From Ruegeria atlantica (GTDB taxonomy: Bacteria; Pseudomonadota; Alphaproteobacteria; Rhodobacterales; Rhodobacteraceae), in assembly GCF_013032005.1 (NCBI RefSeq), contig NZ_WQBE01000002.1, positions 62,001 through 126,000 of the forward strand: 64,000 bases of DNA, written 5' to 3'. Positions 25,612 through 32,873 of this stretch are shown here, one piece after another (position 1 is the stretch's first letter; each line of letters begins with the position of its first letter). The notes under the pieces were generated by a model. The model saw nothing but the letters and a program-made list of their open reading frames with translations, was not told the DNA's origin and ran no database searches. Made by a program: the position numbers and the translations under genes.

Positions 25612-27059
25612 CCACACACGCCCCGCGCCTGCGCAGCCTGGGCTGGATCTGGACAGGGGCCGCCTTTGCCTCGGGGCTTCTCTCCGCCGGGCTGTGGTTT
25701 TCTTCGGCCCGCGCCTGGGACAACTTTCTAACCCGCGCCTATGTCGCAGGGTTTTCCGTCTATGAAGAGCTGCGGGTCAGCAAAATCCCCCCGCCGGGGA
25801 TCACGATCACCCCCTTGTCCCCCGAAGCTGCGCAGTTGGCCGATGTCGGGCGGTTCGAGCAACTGCCCGGCCTGTCGGATCGCAGCTTTGTCACCAACCT
25901 GTCGATCCTGACCGACAACACCGCCCCCCTGGCCGGGCGCGAACTGACGCTGGCGGTGATGTCCGACCGGCTGGTTTACCCAGTGTCTGATCTTCTGTCC
26001 CGCGTTGACCAGACCGGGGCCGAGAAGATGGGCAATCTGACCCGCCTTCTTGCCACCTATTGCAGCGAGCCAATCCTGGTCGCCCGGTTCGGACACAGGG
26101 GCTGGCAGCAGGTGGACGGCACCGATATCTGGGGTTGCAAGGCCGCCCCTGGCGACCTGCGCCTGCCCGCCATTCTGGCCGCCATCGTGGCTTTGGCGGT
26201 CATCCTGACATCGATCGGCAATGTCTCGGACAGTTTCACCCGGTTTTCCAACGCCCTGCGCGGCCGCAAGCGCCGGGGCGGGCCGAGCAGCTATGATGCC
26301 GACGGCCCGGCGGAACTGCGCGACATCGTGTCAGCCGTGAACGACCATCTGGATGCCGAGCGCATGCAGCTTGAAAAACGCGCTACCGTTCTGTCCGGTG
26401 TCAGTCACGATCTTGGCACCCCTGCCACGCGTGTTCGCCTGCGCGCGGCCCTGATCGCCGATGACGAACTGCGCGAAAAGCTTGAGGCCGATGTGGATCA
26501 GATGACGGGCATGATCGAAAGCGTGCTGACTTACACACGCTCGGAACTCAGCGTTGAAGACCCCCGTCAGATTTCCCTGACCGCGCTGGTCGAGTCTGTG
26601 GTCGCTGATTATCAGGACATGGACCTGCCGGTGACCCTGAAGAAAATCGCCCCGGTCGCAGTCGAAGGCGCGCAATCGGTCTTCATGTCCCGACGCGGGC
26701 ATGGATCCTTGCCCGAGACACGGCGGATGCTGGTGATGGGGCGGCCAATCTCTCTGAAACGGGCGTTAACAAATCTGATCGACAACGCCCTGAAATACGG
26801 CCGCCATGCCGAGGTGCAGCTGGAAACCGACGCCCGCACCGCGACCATCACGGTCGAGGACAAGGGTGCCGATCTGTCCGTCACTGATATCGAAAACCTG
26901 ATGGCACCGTTCCGGCGCGGATCGAACATCGGATCCTCAGACGGGTTCGGCCTGGGTCTGACCATCGTGGCCACAATTGCCGAACAGCATGGGGGCTCCC
27001 TCAGTTTTGAGGCCGGGGACCAGGGCTTGCGCGCGCGGCTGCAAATCACCCGGCAGTGA
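25608..27059 (+). CDS. Sensor histidine kinase (GtrS/EnvZ-like)
   Basis: 483 residues: membrane helix 1 (about 12-32), a ~150-residue periplasmic sensor with a Cys pair region (ATYCSEP, IWGCKA), helix 2 (about 187-207), HAMP-like linker, dimerisation/phospho-acceptor box SGVSHDLGTPATRVRLR, N-box NLIDNALKYG, and G-box GFGLGLTIVATIAEQHGG. The H-box is divergent: Gly and Ala replace the usual Arg and Leu of SHDLRTPLTR. Position beside the sugar importer suggests it senses sugar or a sugar-binding protein. Confidence 0.88.
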   Translation: MTTHAPRLRSLGWIWTGAAFASGLLSAGLWFSSARAWDNFLTRAYVAGFSVYEELRVSKIPPPGITITPLSPEAAQLADVGRFEQLPGLSDRSFVTNLSILTDNTAPLAGRELTLAVMSDRLVYPVSDLLSRVDQTGAEKMGNLTRLLATYCSEPILVARFGHRGWQQVDGTDIWGCKAAPGDLRLPAILAAIVALAVILTSIGNVSDSFTRFSNALRGRKRRGGPSSYDADGPAELRDIVSAVNDHLDAERMQLEKRATVLSGVSHDLGTPATRVRLRAALIADDELREKLEADVDQMTGMIESVLTYTRSELSVEDPRQISLTALVESVVADYQDMDLPVTLKKIAPVAVEGAQSVFMSRRGHGSLPETRRMLVMGRPISLKRALTNLIDNALKYGRHAEVQLETDARTATITVEDKGADLSVTDIENLMAPFRRGSNIGSSDGFGLGLTIVATIAEQHGGSLSFEAGDQGLRARLQITRQ

Positions 27060-27063
27060 TACC

Positions 27064-27795
27064 TCATGTCATATAGCTGCGCACCAACGCCCCGGCGATC
27101 AGCGACCAGCCATCCGCAATAACAAAAAACGCCAGCTTGAATGGCAGCGATACCGTCGCAGGCGGCACCATCATCATTCCCATCGACATCAGCACCGCCG
27201 CCACAACCAGATCAATGATCAGAAACGGCAGGAAAATCAGAAAACCAATCTGAAAGGCGCGTGCAATCTCGGACAGCATGAAGGACGGCATCAGGATCGA
27301 CAGCGGCGCCTCGGGCGTCAGGGCGATAGCGTCACCGCCAGGTCGCAAGGCCGCCATCGCGTGAAACGTATCTGGGTCCAGCCGCGCTGCCATAAAGGCT
27401 CGGAAGGGCTGAATGGCAATCTGCAACGCGGGTTCGACCGCCATGGTTTCTTCGACCATCGGTCGAATACCGGTGGCCCAGGCCTCGGAAAATACGGGCT
27501 CCATGATGAAATAGGTCAGGAACATCGCCAGGCTGACGATCAGCATGTTCGGTGGCGACTGCTGCAATCCGATCCCTTGACGCAGAATGGCCAGAACGGT
27601 GATCAGAAACGGAAAACAGGTGACCATGATCGCCAGCCCAGGTGCCAGGCTGAGGATCGTGATCAAAAGGATCAGCTGGATGGTCCGCGCCGAGATCGAC
27701 CCCCCCTCGCCCAATGACAGCGACAGCTCTTGCGCCACAGCCAGAGACGGGGACAGCGTCGCCAGCGCAACAACCAACCAAAGCAGAAGCCGCAT
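27064..27795 (-). CDS. fliP: Flagellar export-gate protein FliP
   Basis: 243 residues. Cleavable signal peptide (to VAQE), then FliP-specific helices (SLAPGLAIMVTCFPFLITVLAILRQGIG, PPNMLIVSLAMFLTYFIM, PSFMLSEIARAFQIGFLIFLPFLIIDLVV, LPFKLAFFVIADGW; described as segments). It is the core of the flagellar type III export gate. The ATG at 27795 shares one base with the fliN stop (TGATG). Last gene in the fliF-H-N-P operon. Confidence 0.95.
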   Translation of the reverse strand: MRLLLWLVVALATLSPSLAVAQELSLSLGEGGSISARTIQLILLITILSLAPGLAIMVTCFPFLITVLAILRQGIGLQQSPPNMLIVSLAMFLTYFIMEPVFSEAWATGIRPMVEETMAVEPALQIAIQPFRAFMAARLDPDTFHAMAALRPGGDAIALTPEAPLSILMPSFMLSEIARAFQIGFLIFLPFLIIDLVVAAVLMSMGMMMVPPATVSLPFKLAFFVIADGWSLIAGALVRSYMT

Positions 27796-28082
27796 CAACC
27801 GATCCCGTTCTGCAAATCAGCAATCTCTGTCAGGCGCACAGCAAGCTGCCCGGCCTGATCGCCCTCCATCTCCTCCAGCAGGCCGCGGGCGACCAGTTGG
27901 TCTCCGACATACAGGTCAACCGGGTCCTCGATCCGCTTGTCCAGCGTCAGCACGGCGTTCTCACCCATGTTCAGCAGGTCGCGGATCAGCGGACGCGCAC
28001 GCCCGACCGAAACCGTAACCTCAATCGGAACCGCCTCGAACGGATTGGCTTTTTCGGGTTTCGGAGTTTGGGGATCATTCAT
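27795..28082 (-). CDS. fliN: Flagellar switch protein FliN
   Basis: 95 residues, a short FliN consisting of little more than the SpoA/C-ring domain: VPIEVTVSVGRARPLIRDLL, VLTLDKRIEDPVDLYVGDQL, GLLEEM and VRLTEI. It forms the C-ring base with FliM (not in the window). The start lies 8 bp inside the FliH-like gene. Confidence 0.92.
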   Translation of the reverse strand: MNDPQTPKPEKANPFEAVPIEVTVSVGRARPLIRDLLNMGENAVLTLDKRIEDPVDLYVGDQLVARGLLEEMEGDQAGQLAVRLTEIADLQNGIG

Positions 28083-28671
28083 GGTTCACTGCCTCTTTTG
28101 CCTCAAATACATAAGCGTCAAATGCCCCCGCGACTGCGGCGAGCAGACCGCTGCAATCCACCTCACGCTGGGTTGTACCGACCTGCAACCGGGCCTGTCC
28201 TGGCTCTAACGAGGGGTCTTCGATCACGCGAGTGGGTGAGGACAGTTCCTGCGGTAGCAGGGCCTCTACCCCAGCTGTGCGGCCCTTGGGCACGAAGATT
28301 TGCATCGGCTGGCCAATCTGTTCCCGCGCCATTTCGGTCAGCTGTTCGGCCAACCGGACAGGAAAACCGCGATCCAGCGTTTCGGGCAGGACAGTGTCCA
28401 CCAGGCTCTGGAACATCGGGTCCAGCGACAACGTCATGCGGGTGACAGCCTCATGATAAGTAAAGGACATGTCCTCCAACGATCTGGCCAGCCCGTCTGA
28501 GACCTGACCTCGGCTTTGTTCTTGCGCCTGAAGCGCGTCTTCCCAACCGGCGCTATAGCCTTGCTCGAACGCTGCCAGCCGCTGTTCCTCCAGCGCGTCC
28601 TCGTCCAGCAGGTGCAGCTTGCCGCCCCCGGCTTGCAGCGTGAAATCCTCAAGAAGATGAGCAATCGACAT
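28075..28671 (-). CDS. fliH: FliH-like flagellar assembly protein
   Basis: 198 residues, between fliF and fliN where FliH belongs. N-terminal half includes EEQRLAAFEQGYSAGWEDALQAQEQ (a FliH/YscL-like helical stretch with GYxxGxxxA pattern), middle helices, and a C-terminal GQARLQVGTTQREVDCSGLL region like the ATPase-binding domain of FliH. It would regulate FliI, whose gene is not here. Sequence is divergent, so context carries much of the call. Confidence 0.7.
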   Translation of the reverse strand: MSIAHLLEDFTLQAGGGKLHLLDEDALEEQRLAAFEQGYSAGWEDALQAQEQSRGQVSDGLARSLEDMSFTYHEAVTRMTLSLDPMFQSLVDTVLPETLDRGFPVRLAEQLTEMAREQIGQPMQIFVPKGRTAGVEALLPQELSSPTRVIEDPSLEPGQARLQVGTTQREVDCSGLLAAVAGAFDAYVFEAKEAVNHE

Positions 28672-30266
28672 CAGACGCGCTCCTCACCTTCTTCAAGCCA
28701 GCTGCGCAGGATCTCGACGGTCTCTTCCTGTTTATCGCCGATCATAGCCCGCAATCGGTCGACCGGATCAGCGCCCGCCTGCGCGGCCAGCGCCGGGACG
28801 TCGCCAGCGGCAGTCTGGCCCGGCAGCGCGCTAAATTGTCCGTTTTCGTCAGTCGCTATCTCGCCGGTCAGAATGGCCTCGGGCTCAGGAGGTGCCCCGG
28901 CGGGCAGCAAGGCCGGGGCCATCGCCGGTTTGGTCAGGATCGGACGGATCACGAAGAGCCCAAGCACCAGCGAGACAATCGCCAACACTGCCATCTGGAT
29001 CAACGACATCGCGTCGAAATGAACCTTTTGCCAGATCGAGGCCGCTGCCAATGTGCCCTGCGGCTCTACCACCGGCAGGTCCAGCGATTTCAGGGTGATG
29101 ACGTCCCCGCGTTCGGCGTCGAACCCCACGGCCGAGGCCACAAGCTCCTTCAAGGCCTCCATCTCGGTTTCGGGCATCGGCTCAAATGTCTCGACTCCGG
29201 TCGCATCCACGGACCGTGTGCCGTTGACCAGAACCGCAACCGTCAGACGCTTGATCGCACCGGGGGCATTGTGGACTTCCAATTCAGTTTCCGAGACCTC
29301 GTAATTCACCCGTTCCCGCGTCTGCGTCGCGTTCGAATTCGATTCGTCCCCACCCGCGCCATCGCCATCCGGCAGGTTCGACGCCACGGTGACATCGGCG
29401 GATTGATTGCGGGCGCTGTCCGAGCGTTCCTCGACATCAGTGCTGATGGCAACGCGGCCATTGGGGTCAAAACGGCGTTCGCGGATGGATTCGGTCTTGG
29501 TCACGGTGTCGACGCTGACCTCAACCACAGCATTGCCCGTGCCGACGCGCGCCTCGACCAATCGCATCACACGCTCGCGCAACTGGCGCGCCTTGTCATC
29601 TGCCGTATCCGCAGCGACTGCGGTCTCCTGCGCGCCGATCATCGCCCCGTTCGAATCGACCACGGTGACATTCTCAGGCGCCAGACCACTGACGGCAGAC
29701 GCCACAAGAAACCGGATCGCCTTGGCCTGATCGGATGTGATATGCGCCCCTGACGGCACCAGATAGACCGAGGCCGTCGGCGCCACGCTGCGCTGAAACG
29801 GGTTGTTCGATCCGTTGGCAATATGAACCCGTGCCTGGCTGACATGAGGGCTGCCAACGATGGTTCGGGCCAGCTCACCTTCTTTTGCGCGCCAATAGGC
29901 GGCATCGAACATCTGCGAGGTGGTGCCAAACCCGCTAAGTGAATCCAACAGCTCATAGCCTTGATTGCCGTTGGCGGGCATCCCCTCGCTGGCGAGTGTC
30001 ATGCGCAGCTCATCTCGCTGTGATCCGGGCACGTAGATCGAGCCGCCCCGAATCTCATAAAGCACCCCGCGCTGATCCAGCGAGCGGACGACATCCCCCG
30101 CCGCGCCACTTTCCAGCCCGGCATAAAGCAAGGTCATCGACGGCGCCGTGACCATCCGCGACATCGCAAGGACCCCAAGAAAAACCAGCACTACTGCACC
30201 GGCGACGATGATTTGTTTACGCCTGTCCAAACTTGCCCAGACAGTTCCGATCTGCTGCACGATCAC
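28671..30266 (-). CDS. fliF: Flagellar MS-ring protein FliF
   Basis: 531 residues: membrane helix 1 (about 20-40, KQIIVAGAVVLVFLGVLAM), YscJ-type ring-building motifs (LYAGLESGAAGDVVRSLDQRG, GYELLDSLSGFGTTSQ, YWRAKEGELARTIVGSPHVS), a serine/asparagine-rich linker, helix 2 (about 425-447) and a C-terminal acidic tail (DRLRAMIGDKQEETVEILRS) that binds FliG. First gene of the operon, sharing TGATG with fliH. Confidence 0.95.
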   Translation of the reverse strand: MIVQQIGTVWASLDRRKQIIVAGAVVLVFLGVLAMSRMVTAPSMTLLYAGLESGAAGDVVRSLDQRGVLYEIRGGSIYVPGSQRDELRMTLASEGMPANGNQGYELLDSLSGFGTTSQMFDAAYWRAKEGELARTIVGSPHVSQARVHIANGSNNPFQRSVAPTASVYLVPSGAHITSDQAKAIRFLVASAVSGLAPENVTVVDSNGAMIGAQETAVAADTADDKARQLRERVMRLVEARVGTGNAVVEVSVDTVTKTESIRERRFDPNGRVAISTDVEERSDSARNQSADVTVASNLPDGDGAGGDESNSNATQTRERVNYEVSETELEVHNAPGAIKRLTVAVLVNGTRSVDATGVETFEPMPETEMEALKELVASAVGFDAERGDVITLKSLDLPVVEPQGTLAAASIWQKVHFDAMSLIQMAVLAIVSLVLGLFVIRPILTKPAMAPALLPAGAPPEPEAILTGEIATDENGQFSALPGQTAAGDVPALAAQAGADPVDRLRAMIGDKQEETVEILRSWLEEGEERV

Positions 30267-30309
30267 CTCCGACTCGCCGACATTCTGCCCGGCGCATCCC
30301 TTGTTTGAA

Positions 30310-30333
30310 CGATTGCCCTTAACAATCGGTTAG
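30310..30333. promoter_or_regulatory. CtrA-like site in the fliF/fliL divergent promoter region
   Basis: TTAACAATCGGTTAG (30319-30333) fits TTAA-N7-TTAA, the CtrA consensus, at 7 of 8 defined bases. It overlaps a CGATTG/CAATCG inverted repeat (30310-30315, 30323-30328). CtrA controls flagellar genes in Rhodobacteraceae (established), so control of both operons from here is plausible. Confidence 0.45.
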
Positions 30334-30379
30334 TCCCTGCCGGGTTATGACGATTGCAGAACGGACAAATGAGGACGTC

Positions 30380-30877
30380 ATGACTGACGCGACTGCAGAA
30401 CAGGCAGAAGTACCAGAAAAATCTGGGAAAAAAGGGATGATCATAGGGGTGATTCTGGCCGTGGCCGGGGCGGCTGGTGGCTATTTCCTGACCACCTCCG
30501 GGTTGCTTCCTTTTGGTGGCAAGCCCGCAATGGAAGACGTCAAGGAAACGGATAAGGGCAAGGCTGTAAAGGCCCTGCCGCAAGTGGGATTCATCGATCT
30601 GCCGCCGGTGATCGTGTCGGTGAATGCAGGCGATTCGCGGCATCTGAAATTTCACGCTCAGCTTGAGGTGAACAGCGAATACGCCGCCGATGTCGAAAAG
30701 ATGAAACCCCGAATCATGGACATCCTGAACGGGTATCTACGCGCGGTCGAAGTCTCGGACCTTGAAGATTCTCTGGCCCTGATGCGCATCCGCGGCCATC
30801 TGCTGCGCCGCATTGAAATCGTCGTCGGAGAAGGCCGCGTGCGCGACGTTCTCGTGATGGAATTCGTTTTGAACTAG
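30380..30877 (+). CDS. fliL: Flagellar basal-body protein FliL
   Basis: 165 residues. Short cytoplasmic N-terminus, one membrane helix (MIIGVILAVAGAAGGYFLTT), then a periplasmic domain (FIDLPPVIVSVNAGDSRHLKF-type, MKPRIMDILNGYLR, IEIVVGEGRVRDVLVMEFVLN). FliL surrounds the stator units at the motor. I prefer the ATG at 30380 with GAGGA 5 bp upstream; an ATG 33 bp earlier is also in frame. Confidence 0.9.
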   Translation: MTDATAEQAEVPEKSGKKGMIIGVILAVAGAAGGYFLTTSGLLPFGGKPAMEDVKETDKGKAVKALPQVGFIDLPPVIVSVNAGDSRHLKFHAQLEVNSEYAADVEKMKPRIMDILNGYLRAVEVSDLEDSLALMRIRGHLLRRIEIVVGEGRVRDVLVMEFVLN

Positions 30878-30886
30878 GAGGCGAAA

Positions 30887-31393
30887 TTGGAGCTGATTGC
30901 AGATATTTTGCTGGTCGCCGGCGCGCTGGGTGCGGGTCTGTATTGTTTCGTGCTGTCCCGACGGCTGAAACGCTTCACCGATCTGGAAAAAGGCGTGGGC
31001 GGCGCGGTTGCTGTTCTATCGACCCAGGCGGATGAGCTTAAGAAATCCCTGGGTGCCGCACAAGCAGCCTCGGACCAGTCCGGTGCGGAATTGAAAGAGC
31101 TGACGCAGCGGGCCGAATCGGTGGCGCAACGGTTAGAGCTGATGATGGCTTCGATGCACGACGTCGTTCCATCGCAAGACAAACCCGACCAGTCGACCGA
31201 CACCGAAGAAGATATCAGCGCCGCACCCGAGGAACAGGCGGAATCCGCCGTGGCTGAGTTAGATGAAGTCGCTGAAACGATCGCAGCGCCCGAGAAGCCA
31301 AAAAAGGACGCGACCGCCCCAAAACCGGCCAAGCGGCCGGGCGGCTTGATGTTCTTCCGCCACGATCGCTCTCAGGGTGAGGCCGCATCATGA
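30887..31393 (+). CDS. Flagellar-locus membrane/coiled-coil protein of unknown function
   Basis: 168 residues. One N-terminal membrane helix (LIADILLVAGALGAGLYCFVL), a basic RRLKRF turn, a heptad-rich segment (about 35-90, likely coiled coil), an acidic middle (DTEEDISAAPEEQAES) and a basic tail. The start is a TTG at 30887 backed by a strong AGGAGGCG site. It resembles proteins of the DUF6468 kind found in other alphaproteobacterial flagellar loci, but I am not certain. ATGA overlap with the MotE-like gene. Confidence 0.7.
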   Translation: MELIADILLVAGALGAGLYCFVLSRRLKRFTDLEKGVGGAVAVLSTQADELKKSLGAAQAASDQSGAELKELTQRAESVAQRLELMMASMHDVVPSQDKPDQSTDTEEDISAAPEEQAESAVAELDEVAETIAAPEKPKKDATAPKPAKRPGGLMFFRHDRSQGEAAS

Positions 31394-31965
31394 CCCGCCG
31401 GAAAGCCGATAGGCGCCCAAAAGGTGGCGTGCTGGCCGTCATCTCTTTGCTGATGATCGGGTCTGCCGCGATTCGTCTTGGGCTGGAAGCAGGACCAGCG
31501 TTGGCAAAAACTGCCGAACCTTATGCTCCCAAAGTCAAACACGCACAGGCCGATCTGCCCGGCGCACAGGTCCTGCTGACCGAACTGCTGCGCCGGGAAG
31601 AAGCGCTGAAAAAGCGCGAGGCAGCAGCGCTTGACAAGGAAAAGGCATTGGCCATTGCGGATCAGGCGATCGAGACGCGACTGGTTGCCCTGCAAGAGGC
31701 CGAAGAGGCCCTGCGCGCGACGCTCGCCATTGCCGAAAAAGCTGCCGAGACCGATCTGACGCGCCTGACGGATGTCTATCAAAGCATGAAACCCAAGGAC
31801 GCCGCAGCGTTGTTTGAGACGATGGACCCAAGCTTTGCCGCCGGATTCCTGTCTCGCATGCCGCCCGATGCGGCTGCTGGTGTTCTGACCGGCCTGCGCC
31901 CCGAAGCCGCCTATACCATCAGCGTCATAATGGCAGGCCGCAACGCCGCCGCCCCACAGGAATAA
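31390..31965 (+). CDS. MotE-like protein with MgtE-N-like domain
   Basis: 191 residues: basic N-terminus, signal/anchor helix (VLAVISLLMIGSAAIRLGLEAG), long helical coiled coil (about 60-125, EEALKKREAAALDKEKALAI) and a C-terminal DVYQSMKPKDAAALFETMDP domain similar to MgtE N-terminal repeats, as in MotE. In Sinorhizobium MotE is a periplasmic chaperone for the stator protein MotC (established there). Here it sits between the coiled-coil gene and motA. Confidence 0.75.
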   Translation: MTRRKADRRPKGGVLAVISLLMIGSAAIRLGLEAGPALAKTAEPYAPKVKHAQADLPGAQVLLTELLRREEALKKREAAALDKEKALAIADQAIETRLVALQEAEEALRATLAIAEKAAETDLTRLTDVYQSMKPKDAAALFETMDPSFAAGFLSRMPPDAAAGVLTGLRPEAAYTISVIMAGRNAAAPQE

Positions 31966-32003
31966 AACTCTAACCCCGCACAGGATTTTGCTGGAGATCA
32001 CCC

Positions 32004-32873
32004 ATGATCGGAATAATCGGAATTGTCGTCATTTTCGCCATGGTGTTCGGCGGTTATCTGGCTGCGGGCGGCAAAATGACCATCATTTTGAAATCGCTTC
32101 CTTTTGAGATGATGATGATCGGCGGTGCCGCTGTTGGCGCTTTCCTGATCAGCAATGACATGAGCGCCGTCAAACACACCCTCAAAGACATGGGCAAAGT
32201 GTTCAAAGGACCAAAATGGAAACCTGAGGACTACCGCGACCTGCTGTGCCTGCTGTTCTCGCTGATCCGTATTGCCAAGGCCAACCCGGTCGAGGTGGAA
32301 CAACATATCGAAGACCCGGAAAATTCATCTCTGTTCTCGGCTTACCCGAAAATTCAGGCAGATAAAGAGGCCGTTGACCTGATCTGCGATACGATGCGCG
32401 CCGCCTCGATGAACTATGATGATCCGCATCAGGTGGAAGAAGTTCTGGAAAAGCGGATGGAGGCGAACTTCCACCATGCCATGCATTCCAGCCACGCCTT
32501 GCAGACGGTTGCGGATGGCCTGCCTGCCTTGGGCATCGTTGCGGCGGTTCTTGGCGTGATCAAGACGATGGGTTCGATTGACCAGCCCCCCGAAGTGCTG
32601 GGTAAATTGATCGGCGGCGCCCTGGTGGGGACCTTTCTTGGGGTGTTTCTGGCTTATGGCCTGGTCGGGCCTTTCGCGGGCAAACTGAAAGCTGTCGTCG
32701 AAGAAGACAACCACTTCTACCAGCTGATCAAAGAAGTGTTGGTCGCCAATCTGCACAACCACAACGCTGCCATGTGCATTGAGGTTGGGCGTCAGAACAC
32801 CCCAACCCACAACCGCCCTGATTTCACCGAGTTGGAAGAAGCGTTGAAAGAACTCAAACAGGCAGCCGCATGA
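32004..32873 (+). CDS. motA: Flagellar stator protein MotA
   Basis: 289 residues of the MotA type: four membrane helices (2-20, 32-50, about 172-190, 205-225), a large cytoplasmic loop, and the conserved Pro positions in GLPALGIVAAVLGVIKTMG and LAYGLVGPFAG. It conducts ions with MotB to drive rotation. motB is absent from the window. The next gene begins within its stop (ATGA). Confidence 0.95.
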   Translation: MIGIIGIVVIFAMVFGGYLAAGGKMTIILKSLPFEMMMIGGAAVGAFLISNDMSAVKHTLKDMGKVFKGPKWKPEDYRDLLCLLFSLIRIAKANPVEVEQHIEDPENSSLFSAYPKIQADKEAVDLICDTMRAASMNYDDPHQVEEVLEKRMEANFHHAMHSSHALQTVADGLPALGIVAAVLGVIKTMGSIDQPPEVLGKLIGGALVGTFLGVFLAYGLVGPFAGKLKAVVEEDNHFYQLIKEVLVANLHNHNAAMCIEVGRQNTPTHNRPDFTELEEALKELKQAAA

